Assembly: GCA_900769975.1 (NCBI GenBank)
Contig: CAAGIR010000096.1
Span: 1 to 33,718 of the forward strand
Reading direction: 5' to 3'
Length of the DNA: 33,718 nucleotides
Source: Spirochaetia bacterium
GTDB taxonomy: Bacteria; Spirochaetota; Spirochaetia; Treponematales; Treponemataceae
Shown: in pieces, positions 8,140 through 16,344 of the stretch
Numbering within the stretch: the stretch's first letter is position 1
Layout of the letters: each line of letters starts with the position of its first letter
Program-made: the position numbers and the translations under genes
The notes under the pieces: generated by a model
The model's input: the letters and a program-made list of their open reading frames with translations, nothing else
What the model was told of the DNA's origin: nothing
Databases searched by the model: none

Positions 8140-8847
8140 CTAATGATTGATTTTCTGTTTCTTTTCTATGCTTCTGGCAATTAAACTTAATATCCAGCAG
8201 ACAAAAAAGTACATCATAAAAATTACTGCATAAACAGCGATGCTGGCTGTGGGAATTTTTATTCTGTTTGCTTCTATAATTTGCTGACCGATTTTTACTA
8301 CTTCGATTACACCGACAAAAACTACAAGCGAGGTGGTTTTTATCATTCGTGTAATTAAATTCATGCTGAGTGGAATGAGTGAACGTAACGTTTGCGGAAT
8401 GATTATGTAAAAAAAGATTTGTCTTTCTGTTAATCCTATGGCACGTCCGCTTTCGTACTGATGTTTTGGAACGCTTTCTAGGGAACCACGTACTAAATCG
8501 CCCATTTCGGCTGTTCCCCAAAGTGTAAAGACTAAAATGCTTGCTGCTTCTCCGCTGAGTGAAATGTTAAAGGCTCGTGTGAGGCCGTAATATGCTATGA
8601 AAAGTAAAACCATCTGCGGCATAATTCGCATAAATTCCAGATAAATTTTACAGATGATTTTGATTACTTTGTTTTTGCGTGTCATTAAAATGCCCAAAAG
8701 GAAGCCCAATATGATGGAAAATGCTACCGAAACTAGTGCTATCCAGACGGTAACCCATAACCCGCCTAATAAACGCTGAAAATTTGTTCCCATAGTGAGA
8801 ACGCTGAAGGATTGCTTTATGGAATTAATTATTTCCGAACTGTGCAT
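8140..8847 (-). CDS. Polar amino-acid ABC transporter permease, second subunit
   Basis: A 235-residue inner-membrane permease of the HisM/GlnP class. It has the EFMRIMPQMVLLFIAYYG segment early on and the EAA loop ESVPKHQYESGRAIGLTERQ that contacts the ATPase, with about five helices. It pairs with the permease encoded just upstream. GGAGATTGCGTTATG sets the start at 8847; the gene overlaps the end of its partner by 23 bases, indicating translational coupling. No periplasmic binding protein gene is present in the operon. Confidence 0.92.
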   Translation of the reverse strand: MHSSEIINSIKQSFSVLTMGTNFQRLLGGLWVTVWIALVSVAFSIILGFLLGILMTRKNKVIKIICKIYLEFMRIMPQMVLLFIAYYGLTRAFNISLSGEAASILVFTLWGTAEMGDLVRGSLESVPKHQYESGRAIGLTERQIFFYIIIPQTLRSLIPLSMNLITRMIKTTSLVVFVGVIEVVKIGQQIIEANRIKIPTASIAVYAVIFMMYFFVCWILSLIARSIEKKQKINH

Positions 8848-9487
8848 AACGCAATCTCCTTTCTGCAAATGAGGCTAAAATAGAAATGGGCAGCAGCAAA
8901 ATTAAATAGGAAATGCACAAAAGTGTGAGTGCTTCGTCTGTTTTGTAATAAAGTCCTATTAAATCTTTTGCTACGAACATTAAATCGGCGAGTGCTACGG
9001 CACTAAAAACTGATGTTTCTTTTATTAAAAACATCACATTTGCACAAAATCCTGGTATTGATACGGAAATTGCCTGTGGTAATATTACGTATTGTGTAAT
9101 TTGTCTTTTGGTGAGTCCTATGCATTGCGCACTTTCTATTTGCACTTTTGATACGCTTTCCAGGGCTGAACGGAATGTTTCTTCCATATAACTTCCGCCT
9201 AGAAATGTTAATCCTATGACTGCACATTGTACTGATGTAAGTTTGATGCCCATTCTGGGGAATGCAAAATACAGGAAAAAAAGTTGTATTAATAACGGTG
9301 TGTTTCTGGAAAATTCTATGTAAACACTGGTGAGTTGTTTTAATACTGGTACTTTAAAATATTTGATTAATGCGCAAATTAACCCTACGATAAGGGAAAG
9401 TAATATTCCAATTAATGCCAGTTTAATGGTGAGTCCTGCTGCTTCTATGTACATTGGTATTACTTTTTTTATAAATTCAAAATCCAT
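8825..9487 (-). CDS. Polar amino-acid ABC transporter permease, first subunit
   Basis: A 220-residue permease of the same class, with EFSRNTPLLIQLFFLYFAFP and the EAA loop ESVSKVQIESAQCIGLTKRQ. It probably forms a heterodimer with the 8140-8847 product. Two permeases plus one ATPase is the standard importer core for glutamine-, cystine- or arginine-type substrates, but the substrate is set by the binding protein, which is absent here. Its upstream neighbour is a separate YkgJ-like gene 84 bases away, so this permease is probably the first gene of its operon. Confidence 0.92.
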   Translation of the reverse strand: MDFEFIKKVIPMYIEAAGLTIKLALIGILLSLIVGLICALIKYFKVPVLKQLTSVYIEFSRNTPLLIQLFFLYFAFPRMGIKLTSVQCAVIGLTFLGGSYMEETFRSALESVSKVQIESAQCIGLTKRQITQYVILPQAISVSIPGFCANVMFLIKETSVFSAVALADLMFVAKDLIGLYYKTDEALTLLCISYLILLLPISILASFAERRLRYAQFGNN

Positions 9488-9571
9488 GTATGGTTCATAT
9501 TAAAATTTTTAGGTGAGTTAGTCAATCAATTTTAAATTCTTGTAAATGTTGTCAATTTTCAATTCCACGTT

Positions 9572-10138
9572 CTATGAGGATTTTGGTGAAAGTTTTGATG
9601 TAGGTTCTGATGTATGGGCAGATGTAGTTTCTGGCGCAATTTCAGCCATTTGATTTAGACGTGTCCTTTCTTCCTGTTTTTTGATTAATTCTTCGACTTC
9701 TTCTTTTTTCAGAGGAATATTGTGGACATACAGTGATTTGTTTTTTTCTATTTCTTCTGCCGGCCAGATTTTTCCTTTATTCATTCCAGGACATTCTTTT
9801 GCACATTCCTGCCAGGTTTCTTCTCTTTTTATCATCCAGTCCCAGAAAGGATAGGTGGAACATTGTACAGGGCGAGAAAGATATGCACTGCAACCGTTTG
9901 ACCATAAGATACAATCGTAATTTTTTTGTTCTTTTAAAGCCAGAACTTGTGTGCCGTAATAATAATCCGCCCAGCGGCAATATTTTTGCACAAAATCTTT
10001 TATTTTAAGATTAAAATGTTCACATAAAACAGTTAAATCTCGCTGCGAAAGATAAACAAAACCAGGCGAATGACCGCAACAAAAACTGCATCGCTGACAT
10101 TCAAATTTTAATCCGTCTTTATAAAATTTATCACACAT
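9572..10138 (-). CDS. YkgJ family cysteine-cluster protein
   Basis: A 188-residue protein whose N-terminus MCDKFYKDGLKFECQRCSFCC has the CxxCxxCC cluster of the YkgJ (Fe-S or Zn/Fe-binding) family, followed by CRWADYYYGTQVLALK and the paired CILWSNGCSAYLSRPVQC motif typical of the family. The C-terminal 40 residues are Glu/Lys-rich and then Thr/Ser-rich, probably disordered. Function is not established. ATG 10138 lies 14 bases after the mntP stop codon, so the two are likely cotranscribed. A longer frame reaches 10312 but overlaps mntP. Confidence 0.82.
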   Translation of the reverse strand: MCDKFYKDGLKFECQRCSFCCGHSPGFVYLSQRDLTVLCEHFNLKIKDFVQKYCRWADYYYGTQVLALKEQKNYDCILWSNGCSAYLSRPVQCSTYPFWDWMIKREETWQECAKECPGMNKGKIWPAEEIEKNKSLYVHNIPLKKEEVEELIKKQEERTRLNQMAEIAPETTSAHTSEPTSKLSPKSS

Positions 10139-10152
10139 TTTTTTCTGATGAT

Positions 10153-10737
10153 TTATGAAATCAAACCTTTTACAAAAATTTCTATACCAATAAGAATGAG
10201 AATTGTTCCGCCCAAAATACCAGCTTTTTTGCTTAATTTTGTTCCGACTTTTTTTCCGATTGAAAGTCCGCCCATACAGATGAAAAATGTTACTGCCGCT
10301 ATGATAAAACATGCAGTCAACGCTTTTGCTATTCCGTAGTCTGCGATTGTAAATCCTACTGAAAGGGCATCTATGGAGGTGGCAATTCCCTGCAAAATTA
10401 ATATAGAAAAACTTAGATTAATTGTTGTTTCGGCATTTTCTTTTCCATGAATTGCTTCTATGAGCATTTTTCCGCCAATATACAATAGAAGAAAAAGTGC
10501 TATCCAAGGAATTAATACTTCAAACTGCTGAAAATATTTTGAAATGGTATGAACACAAATCCAACCGATGACCGACATCGCAAATTGGAAAAAAGCATAG
10601 CACCCTGCGATAAGGCACATCCGTTTTGTTTTCATTTGCGGTTCGTTTAGTCCGTTTGTTAAGGAAACTGTAAAGGCATCCATGGAAAGTCCAATTCCCA
10701 ATAATACACTGTTTACATAAAATAATAGAAGATTCAT
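10153..10737 (-). CDS. mntP: Putative manganese efflux pump MntP
   Basis: A 194-residue, six-helix membrane protein of the MntP (YebN) family. The two internal repeats show the paired acidic motifs GIGLSMDAFTVSL (helix 1) and ATSIDALSVGF (helix 4), which line the Mn2+ path. It exports excess manganese. A good sigma70-type promoter lies just upstream. The short leader leaves no room for a yybP-ykoY manganese riboswitch, so regulation, if any, is at the DNA level. Its position next to the feo iron-uptake operon makes a small metal-homeostasis cluster. Confidence 0.92.
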   Translation of the reverse strand: MNLLLFYVNSVLLGIGLSMDAFTVSLTNGLNEPQMKTKRMCLIAGCYAFFQFAMSVIGWICVHTISKYFQQFEVLIPWIALFLLLYIGGKMLIEAIHGKENAETTINLSFSILILQGIATSIDALSVGFTIADYGIAKALTACFIIAAVTFFICMGGLSIGKKVGTKLSKKAGILGGTILILIGIEIFVKGLIS

Positions 10738-10752
10738 TATAGCCTCAAAAAA

Positions 10753-10781
10753 AATATAACAAAGAATGACTAAAAAATCAA
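10753..10781 (-). promoter_or_regulatory. mntP promoter
   Basis: On the minus strand TTGATT (10781-10776), a 17-bp spacer and TATATT (10758-10753) precede the mntP start by 15 bases; GAGG lies between as ribosome-binding site. Confidence 0.65.
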
Positions 10782-10908
10782 GTGAATAAGTATTTTGTTT
10801 ATAAAAATGGTATAAACTTGAGAATTTTGATGAGAATTATACTTGGATTTAAGCAGGATTTTGTGCCGAAAATTAAATTTGGCATTAATCTGGGAATTTT
10901 GCTCGAAA

Positions 10909-13254
10909 CTATGCTGATATGAACAAACCGTAAATCAGATAAACAAGGAAAGCACAAATCCAGGCCAAAAAACACTGGAAAAATGCGACTGTTACAGCCC
11001 ATTTGCTTCCTAATTCTCGTTTTATTGCGGCGATTGTTGCTACGCATGGTGTATATAATAGAGAAAAAACGAGCATTGAGGCTGCGGCTTGCTTTGTTAA
11101 TGCTGCTGTAATGCCTGCACCGAAAAGTATTTCCATTGTGGAAACGACGCTTTCTTTTGCCATAAAACCGCTTATAAATGATGTTACAATTCTCCAGTCC
11201 CCAAGTCCTATTGGTTTGAATAATGGTGCAATGATGCCCGCAAGTTTTGCCATTATGCTTTGTGAAGAATCGTCCACCAGGTTCAGTTTAAAATCAAAAC
11301 TTTGTAAAAACCACACAATTATCGTTGAAATCATGATGACAGTAAATGCTTTTGAAATAAAGTCTTTTGCTTTTTCCCACAACAACTGTGTTACATTTTT
11401 TATGCCTGGCATTCTGTAGTTTGGCAATTCCATAACAAAAGGAACGGCTTCGCCTTTAAAAATGGTATTTTTAAATACAAGTGCAACGAGAATTCCGACG
11501 ATAATTCCAAGAATGTACAGGTCTGTCATTATAAATCCGCCTTTTTTCGGGAAAAATGCACTTACAAAAAAAGAATATATGGGTAGTTTGGCAGTACAAC
11601 TCATAAACGGGGTGAGCAAAATGGTCATGCGGCGGTCCCGTCGGCTTGGAAGCGTGCGTGTAGACATAACGGCTGGAACTGTACAGCCAAATCCTATGAG
11701 CATGGAAACTATGCTTTTTCCAGAAAGTCCGATTTTTCGCAAAAGTTTATCCATAAAGAAAGCAACTCTTGCAATGTATCCGCTGTCTTCCAGAATGGAC
11801 AGAAAGAAAAACAAAGTTACTACAATTGGCAGGAAACTCAGAACACTTCCCACTCCGCCAAAAATTCCGTCCACCACAAGACTTGAAATGGCACTGTTTA
11901 CGGCTGTTTTTTCCATTAATATTACGACAAGATTTGCCAGTTTTTCTATTCCTGTTTCCAGAAGTCCTTGCAAAAATGCACCTATTACATTGAATGTAAG
12001 GTAAAAAACACTTGCCATAATCAGAATAAAGCAGGGGATTGCGGTCCATTTTCCAGTAAGGATTTTATCCAGTTGTTCTGAACGGCGCCGCTCTTTACTT
12101 TCCTGCGGTTTTTTGACTGTTTTTTCGCAAACTTTTTCAATAAAATCAAAACGCATATCTGCAATTGCGGCGCTTCTGTCCATTTTGCTTTCATTTTCCA
12201 TTTGAAGGACAACGTGCTCAATCATGTCCTTTTCGTTCTGGTCTAAATCCAGCTGTTTGATGATAAGATTGTCACCTTCTATAACTTTTGTTGCACAAAA
12301 TCTTAATGGCAAACCGACTTTTTCGGCATGATCTTCGATTATCGATTCAACTGTATGTATGGCTCGATGGATAGCTCCGCCATGGTCGTCTTTGCTGCAA
12401 AAATCCTGTTTTACTGGCTTTTCCTGAAACTGTGCAAGATGAAGAGCATGATTTACCAATTCCTGAACGCCCTGATTTTTTGCGGCAGAAATGGGAACTA
12501 CTGGCACACCAAGTAACGCTTCCATCTGATTAATATCAATGGCTCCCTTGTTGCCGATAAGTTCATCCATCATGTTTAGGGCGATGACCATTGGAACGTC
12601 CATTTCCAGCAGCTGCATTGTGAGGTAAAGATTTCGTTCTATATTTGTGGCATCAACAATATTTATAATCGCTTTTGGTTTTTCGTTCAGAACAAAATTT
12701 CTTGAAACGATTTCTTCGCTTGAATATGGCGACATGGAATATATGCCCGGTAAATCGGTGACTTCTGTGTTGTCGTGGTTTTTGATTTTTCCAGATTTTT
12801 TATCTACAGTTACGCCTGGAAAGTTTCCCACATGCTGATTTGAACCAGTTAATTGATTAAAAAGCGTCGTTTTTCCACAATTTTGATTGCCGACCAGTGC
12901 AAAAGACAGAATTGTACCTTTTGGAAGTGGTTTTCCATCGCTTTTCAGATGATATTTTCCATCTTCGCCAAGGCCGGGATGATTGCTTGTAAAAATTTTT
13001 TGAATTCTTTCGTGCTTATTTGTACGTTCTGTAATTTTTTGAACGGTAATTTTTTCTGCTTCTGACAGTCGCAGGGTTAATTCATAACCATGGACTTGAA
13101 GCTCCATTGGGTCACCCATAGGGGCAAATTTCACGACAGTTATTTCTGCTCCAGGAATTATCCCCATGTCCAAAAAGTGCTGGCGTAATTCACCTTCGCC
13201 ACCAACTGAAAGAATTACTGCGTTTTCACCAGCGTTTAAATCTTTTAATGTCAT
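10909..13254 (-). CDS. feoB: Ferrous iron transporter, FeoA-FeoB fusion
   Basis: A 781-residue fusion. Residues 1 to about 72 are an SH3-like FeoA domain (MTLKDLNAGENAVI, then ELRQHFLDMGIIPGAEI). The FeoB G domain follows: G1 GNQNCGKTT at 122-130, G2 GVTVDKK, G3 DLPGIYS, G4 NMMD and G5 SAAK. The membrane part has two Gate domains with the conserved GCTVPAVMSTRTL segment. The protein imports Fe2+ across the inner membrane and needs GTP hydrolysis. The start is seven bases after the stop of the CsoR-like regulator, so the two form one operon. The G1 Cys in NCGKTT (often Ser) is a minor oddity. Confidence 0.95.
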   Translation of the reverse strand: MTLKDLNAGENAVILSVGGEGELRQHFLDMGIIPGAEITVVKFAPMGDPMELQVHGYELTLRLSEAEKITVQKITERTNKHERIQKIFTSNHPGLGEDGKYHLKSDGKPLPKGTILSFALVGNQNCGKTTLFNQLTGSNQHVGNFPGVTVDKKSGKIKNHDNTEVTDLPGIYSMSPYSSEEIVSRNFVLNEKPKAIINIVDATNIERNLYLTMQLLEMDVPMVIALNMMDELIGNKGAIDINQMEALLGVPVVPISAAKNQGVQELVNHALHLAQFQEKPVKQDFCSKDDHGGAIHRAIHTVESIIEDHAEKVGLPLRFCATKVIEGDNLIIKQLDLDQNEKDMIEHVVLQMENESKMDRSAAIADMRFDFIEKVCEKTVKKPQESKERRRSEQLDKILTGKWTAIPCFILIMASVFYLTFNVIGAFLQGLLETGIEKLANLVVILMEKTAVNSAISSLVVDGIFGGVGSVLSFLPIVVTLFFFLSILEDSGYIARVAFFMDKLLRKIGLSGKSIVSMLIGFGCTVPAVMSTRTLPSRRDRRMTILLTPFMSCTAKLPIYSFFVSAFFPKKGGFIMTDLYILGIIVGILVALVFKNTIFKGEAVPFVMELPNYRMPGIKNVTQLLWEKAKDFISKAFTVIMISTIIVWFLQSFDFKLNLVDDSSQSIMAKLAGIIAPLFKPIGLGDWRIVTSFISGFMAKESVVSTMEILFGAGITAALTKQAAASMLVFSLLYTPCVATIAAIKRELGSKWAVTVAFFQCFLAWICAFLVYLIYGLFISA

Positions 13255-13261
13255 AATATGT

Positions 13262-13597
13262 TTAATCTAACATTTTTTTGAGAGTGACCATGCATTCATC
13301 TAGAACTTCGGAATCGCCTTCTTTTAAATGAGCGAGAACACAAGTTTTAGTGAAATCTGTAAAAACTTCTTTGGTAAAAGAACTTAACGCGGCAGATGCT
13401 GCAGAAGTTTGAATCATAATCTTTGGCGGATACTCATCTTCTTGAATCATTCGATTGATGCCGTTTAATTGCCCAATAATACGATTCAACCTGTTAGACA
13501 AAAGTTTTTTGTCTTCCTGAGAACGCCCTGTAATTTTGTCACAAACTCCGATGCAATGTGGACACTTCTGTCCAAAGTCGTTTTCATTGTTATTCAT
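13262..13597 (-). CDS. CsoR/RcnR-family regulator with altered metal ligands
   Basis: A 111-residue all-helical DUF156 repressor: LSNRLNRIIGQLNGINRMI is the basic DNA-contact helix and the QTSAASAAL core follows. CsoR binds Cu(I) through a Cys-His-Cys set. Aligning by eye, the first Cys is replaced by Pro (residues 57-58, EYPPK), the His by Phe82 (DFTKTC), and only Cys86 remains. An extra N-terminal cysteine group, CPHCIGVC at 12-19, could supply ligands. As first gene of the feo operon it probably autoregulates feoAB, sensing something other than Cu(I). GGGAA before ATG 13597 sets the start. Confidence 0.85.
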   Translation of the reverse strand: MNNNENDFGQKCPHCIGVCDKITGRSQEDKKLLSNRLNRIIGQLNGINRMIQEDEYPPKIMIQTSAASAALSSFTKEVFTDFTKTCVLAHLKEGDSEVLDECMVTLKKMLD

Positions 13598-13608
13598 AGT
13601 ATTTTCCC

Positions 13609-13652
13609 AAAAAAGTCAAGGAAGAAAATAAATTTCTGATTTTGACTTTTTT
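13609..13652. promoter_or_regulatory. Inverted repeat upstream of the feo operon, candidate operator
   Basis: AAAAAAGTCAA (13609-13619) and TTGACTTTTTT (13642-13652) are perfect 11-bp inverted arms separated by 22 bases, 12 bases upstream of the CsoR-like start codon. It may be the operator of that regulator or a leader hairpin. No Fur box is evident. Confidence 0.4.
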
Positions 13653-13693
13653 ATGTGCTTCCTTACAGTAATGAAGTAGCACAATAGATAAGA

Positions 13694-13712
13694 AAGTTTG
13701 CAACGCAAACTT
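13694..13712. repeat. Short palindrome, copy 2
   Basis: AAGTTTGCAACGCAAACTT is a perfect palindrome with 8-bp arms and a 3-base centre, matching the element at 7991-8009 in 15 of 19 positions. Confidence 0.45.
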
Positions 13713-13998
13713 GTGAATAAAAACTCTGACATTATTCGGGCAAAATTTTCTTCACTTTCTTAACTTAAATATATAATTCAAAAAGAAAAAAAAAATCAAG
13801 TTAAATAAGTAAAAAAAACAAATAAATATCTGTTTTTTGTAAATTATACTATAAAGTAATAAAGTTATTATGGGTAAAACAATTACTGTATAATATACTT
13901 GTGTAATTACAAAACCAAACAAGGCAGGTAAAGTTACAGTTTGTTTATTGGAAAGTTGTGAGACTGGGTGGATGCATAGAGTTGGTTCGAGGTGATAT

Positions 13999-14051
13999 GG
14001 ACATTGTGGGGAGGACATGGACAGTGCGGGTGGACATTGGACAGTGTGGGA
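13999..14051 (+). repeat. Degenerate tandem repeat of about 19 bp
   Basis: Three imperfect units start with GGACA at 13999, 14013 and 14032; the last two read GGACATGGACAGTGCGGGT and GGACATTGGACAGTGTGGG. They lie just upstream of the MATE promoter. The rest of 13598-14064 is AT-rich and holds only the inverted repeats listed and no convincing gene. Confidence 0.5.
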
Positions 14052-14064
14052 CGCTTTTTTTTAC

Positions 14065-14093
14065 TTGGATTTTCACAACAAAATCGCTATAAT
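14065..14093 (+). promoter_or_regulatory. Promoter of the second MATE gene
   Basis: TTGGAT (14065-14070), a 17-bp spacer and TATAAT (14088-14093) predict a start near 14100, leaving a leader of only about seven bases and no Shine-Dalgarno sequence before ATG 14107. Confidence 0.65.
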
Positions 14094-14106
14094 CTGTAAA
14101 TTAATT

Positions 14107-15447
14107 ATGGAAAAAAATCTTACGCAGGGCAGCATTTTTAAAAATATCGTTCGGTTTTCGCTGCCATTTTTGCTTTCATATTTTTTGCAGACTTTATATG
14201 GCATGGCAGATTTGTTTATTGCAGGTCAGTTTAATGGTGCGGACGTTATTTCTGCAGTTTCAATCGGCAGTCAGATAATGCATATGGCTACAGTTATGAT
14301 TGTCGGACTTGCTATGGGCGGAACTGTTTTAATAGGTCAGGCAGTCGGAGCAAAAGATTCGAAAAAAGTTTCCAGCATGATAGGTAACACAGTTTCACTT
14401 TTTATGATAGTTGCATTTATCATTACTTTTGTTTTGCTTTTATTTTGCGAAAAAATCGTAAATCTTGTACAGACTCCAAGCGAAAGTATAGAAGAAACAG
14501 TGCGATATTTGAAAATTTGTTTTATGGGAATTCCGTTTATCGTTGCTTACAATGTAATTGCGGCAATTTATCGTGGATTGGGCGATTCCAAAAGTCCTAT
14601 GATTTTTATTGCAATAGCGTGCGTCATCAATATTATTCTGGATTTTGTTTTTATGGGGGCATTTTCACTAAAAGCACAAGGCGCCGCCATTGCGACAGTT
14701 CTGGCACAAACATTCAGCGTAATAATCAGTTTTTTTTACATGCGAAAATCAAAAAATCCAGTAAAAATTTCTCTTTCAGATTTAAAATTGAACGCTAAAA
14801 GTGCAGGAAGTATTTTGAAAATTGGAGTTCCTGTATGCTGTCAGGACGGTTTTATTCAGATTTCTTTTATGATTATAACAGTAATTGCAAACAGACGCGG
14901 AGTAGATGTGGCTGCCGCAGTTGGAATTGTTGAAAAAATCATTTGCTTTCTGTTTCTTGTGCCTTCTTCTATGCTTTCAACAATCAGTTCGATTGCGGCA
15001 CAGAATATTGGTGCGGGGCTTTTTGAAAGAGCTAGAAAAACTTTGTGGACAGGAACAGCGATTGCCAGCATAATCGGATTGTTTTTTGCCCTGATTTTCC
15101 AGTTTATTTCATTTCCCGTTATTTCGCTGTTTACAAATGATGAAGTGGTTGTGGAACTGGGTGTGCAGTATTTAAAAACTTATGTTTTTGATTGTTTTTT
15201 TGCAGCATTTCATTTTTCTTTTAGCGGATATTTTTGTGCACTCGGGAAGTCAATCATTTCTTTTATACACAACATTACATCAATTTTGCTTGTCAGAATA
15301 CCAGGAGCGTATCTTGCGGCGAAATTTTTTCCAGAAACGCTTACACCAATGGGAAAGGCGGCACCTTTAGGCTCTGCACTTTCTGCGATTATCTGTATAT
15401 TTGCGTATTTTATCATTACGAAAAAAAGTAAGACACAAAAAAATTAA
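14107..15447 (+). CDS. MATE family efflux transporter
   Basis: A 446-residue, 12-helix MATE transporter of the NorM/DinF-like branch common in Firmicutes and spirochaetes. It begins MEKNLTQGSIFKNIVRFSLPFLLSYF and shows TLYGMADLFIAGQF, VGLAMGGTVLIGQAVGAKD and AAQNIGAGLFERARKT, the bundle 1 and bundle 2 signature loops. It probably exports cationic drugs or metabolites by ion antiport. ATG 14107 is chosen because MEKNLTQG is a typical start and the promoter lies immediately upstream; the frame extends to 14017 but through promoter DNA. Confidence 0.9.
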   Translation: MEKNLTQGSIFKNIVRFSLPFLLSYFLQTLYGMADLFIAGQFNGADVISAVSIGSQIMHMATVMIVGLAMGGTVLIGQAVGAKDSKKVSSMIGNTVSLFMIVAFIITFVLLLFCEKIVNLVQTPSESIEETVRYLKICFMGIPFIVAYNVIAAIYRGLGDSKSPMIFIAIACVINIILDFVFMGAFSLKAQGAAIATVLAQTFSVIISFFYMRKSKNPVKISLSDLKLNAKSAGSILKIGVPVCCQDGFIQISFMIITVIANRRGVDVAAAVGIVEKIICFLFLVPSSMLSTISSIAAQNIGAGLFERARKTLWTGTAIASIIGLFFALIFQFISFPVISLFTNDEVVVELGVQYLKTYVFDCFFAAFHFSFSGYFCALGKSIISFIHNITSILLVRIPGAYLAAKFFPETLTPMGKAAPLGSALSAIICIFAYFIITKKSKTQKN

Positions 15448-15503
15448 AAAAATAACACAGATTAGCACAGATTACAGATTAAAGTTAAGCTTTTGCAGAA
15501 ATT

Positions 15504-15644
15504 TTAGGGAAATTTTGCAGGAATTAAGACATTTTTGAAATTGATTTCTGGATTTTTTAGCAGAAGTTTTACGAGCGACGCACTTTCTTTTTTTGAAAGA
15601 TTTTCTGAAATGATATTTTCGCAGACAATCTTCCATATAACAAA
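15504..15644 (-). other. Short open stretch, possible gene remnant
   Basis: A 46-codon open stretch ending at 15504 reads IISENLSKKESASLVKLLLK and further, with the look of a real protein C-terminus, but it has no start codon or ribosome-binding site and is closed upstream by a stop. It may be the tail of a lost gene. The rest of 15448-15691 is AT-rich, with a short ACAGATTA repetition at about 15460-15480. Confidence 0.2.
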
Positions 15645-15691
15645 TTATATCTATGGTTTTGATTATTTTCAAGAAAAAGAAAGTCAGTGTT

Positions 15692-15991
15692 TTAATTTCT
15701 TCGTTTTGCTGCGGTTTCATAGACTTCCATATCTTCGCGTTTGCCAATTGCAATTATATTGACAAGCAGAATATTCTCTACAACAGAATAAACTATACGA
15801 ATCTGCTTTTTACAAACATACATTTTTCTATAGCCTGATAAATCATAGCCATTTTTATTTCCGAGTTCTTCTCCTATGAGCGGTGATTTTTTTAATTTAT
15901 CCAGCTGCTTTTTTACAAGGATTTTAATACTACCATCTAATTTACAGAACTCTTTCAAAGCGTCAAGATGAAATTTTATCTCGTATTCCAC
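15692..15991 (-). CDS. RelE/ParE family toxin
   Basis: A 99-residue toxin of the RelE/ParE fold: KFHLDALKEFCKLDGSIKILVKKQL (N-terminal helices), ELGNKNGYDLSGYRKMYV and QIRIVYSVVENILLVNIIAIGKRE. The basic C-terminal residues fit RelE-type ribosome-dependent mRNA cleavage, but ParE-type gyrase inhibition cannot be excluded. The start is a GTG at 15991 overlapping the antitoxin's TAG stop (TAGTG), so translation is tightly coupled to the antitoxin. Confidence 0.85.
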   Translation of the reverse strand: MEYEIKFHLDALKEFCKLDGSIKILVKKQLDKLKKSPLIGEELGNKNGYDLSGYRKMYVCKKQIRIVYSVVENILLVNIIAIGKREDMEVYETAAKRRN

Positions 15992-16275
15992 TAAAGCCCA
16001 GCCTGTTTCATCGCATCTTCATAAGGAACATACTCATCTTGGGGAGTGTTTTTCCGCATCTGAATTGTGTCATATATTTCTTTGTACTCTGCAATTTCTT
16101 CCAAACTCTTAAGTTTTTCATACTCATCAATGGGAATCATAACAGCCTGCATCTGATTGTTTTTTACGATTACTATTTTTTCATCGTTTGATTTTGTCAT
16201 CCTCTGCAGAAATCCTGCAAATTTTCTTACGAACTGCGAACTTGAAACTATTTCATTACGTGCAAATGTAACCAT
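15991..16275 (-). CDS. Phd/YefM family antitoxin
   Basis: A 94-residue antitoxin. The N-terminal 55 residues form the Phd/YefM DNA-binding dimer fold (VSSSQFVRKFAGFLQRM, then VIVKNNQMQAVMIPIDEYEKL). The acidic C-terminus would wrap the RelE toxin encoded next. AGAGGTG before ATG 16275 is a good ribosome-binding site. Perfect inverted repeats immediately upstream are the likely autoregulatory operator. Confidence 0.87.
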   Translation of the reverse strand: MVTFARNEIVSSSQFVRKFAGFLQRMTKSNDEKIVIVKNNQMQAVMIPIDEYEKLKSLEEIAEYKEIYDTIQMRKNTPQDEYVPYEDAMKQAGL

Positions 16276-16288
16276 AATCAACACCTCT

Positions 16289-16320
16289 TTACATAAGATT
16301 TTATGTAAGATTATATGTAA
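16289..16320. promoter_or_regulatory. Toxin-antitoxin operator
   Basis: TTACATAAGATTTTATGTAA (16289-16308) is a perfect palindrome with 8-bp arms and a 4-base centre. A further half-site, TTATATGTAA, follows at 16311-16320. Its position 14 bases upstream of the antitoxin start fits binding by the antitoxin alone and by the toxin-antitoxin complex. Confidence 0.65.
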
Positions 16321-16344
16321 AGTCAAGGTGAAAAAAGTATAGTT

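Noticed and set aside
10829..10921. A 30-codon plus-strand frame downstream of feoB
   Set aside because: Its start has no convincing ribosome-binding site and it overlaps the feoB end antisense; too short to support.
11003..12004. Two plus-strand frames of 138 and 180 codons within feoB
   Set aside because: Both are antisense to FeoB membrane segments, which give long open complements rich in Met, Ser and Pro.
13752..14018. An 88-codon minus-strand frame upstream of the second MATE gene
   Set aside because: It reads a promoter, tandem repeats and AT-rich DNA backwards; Phe/Ile/Lys runs reflect composition only.
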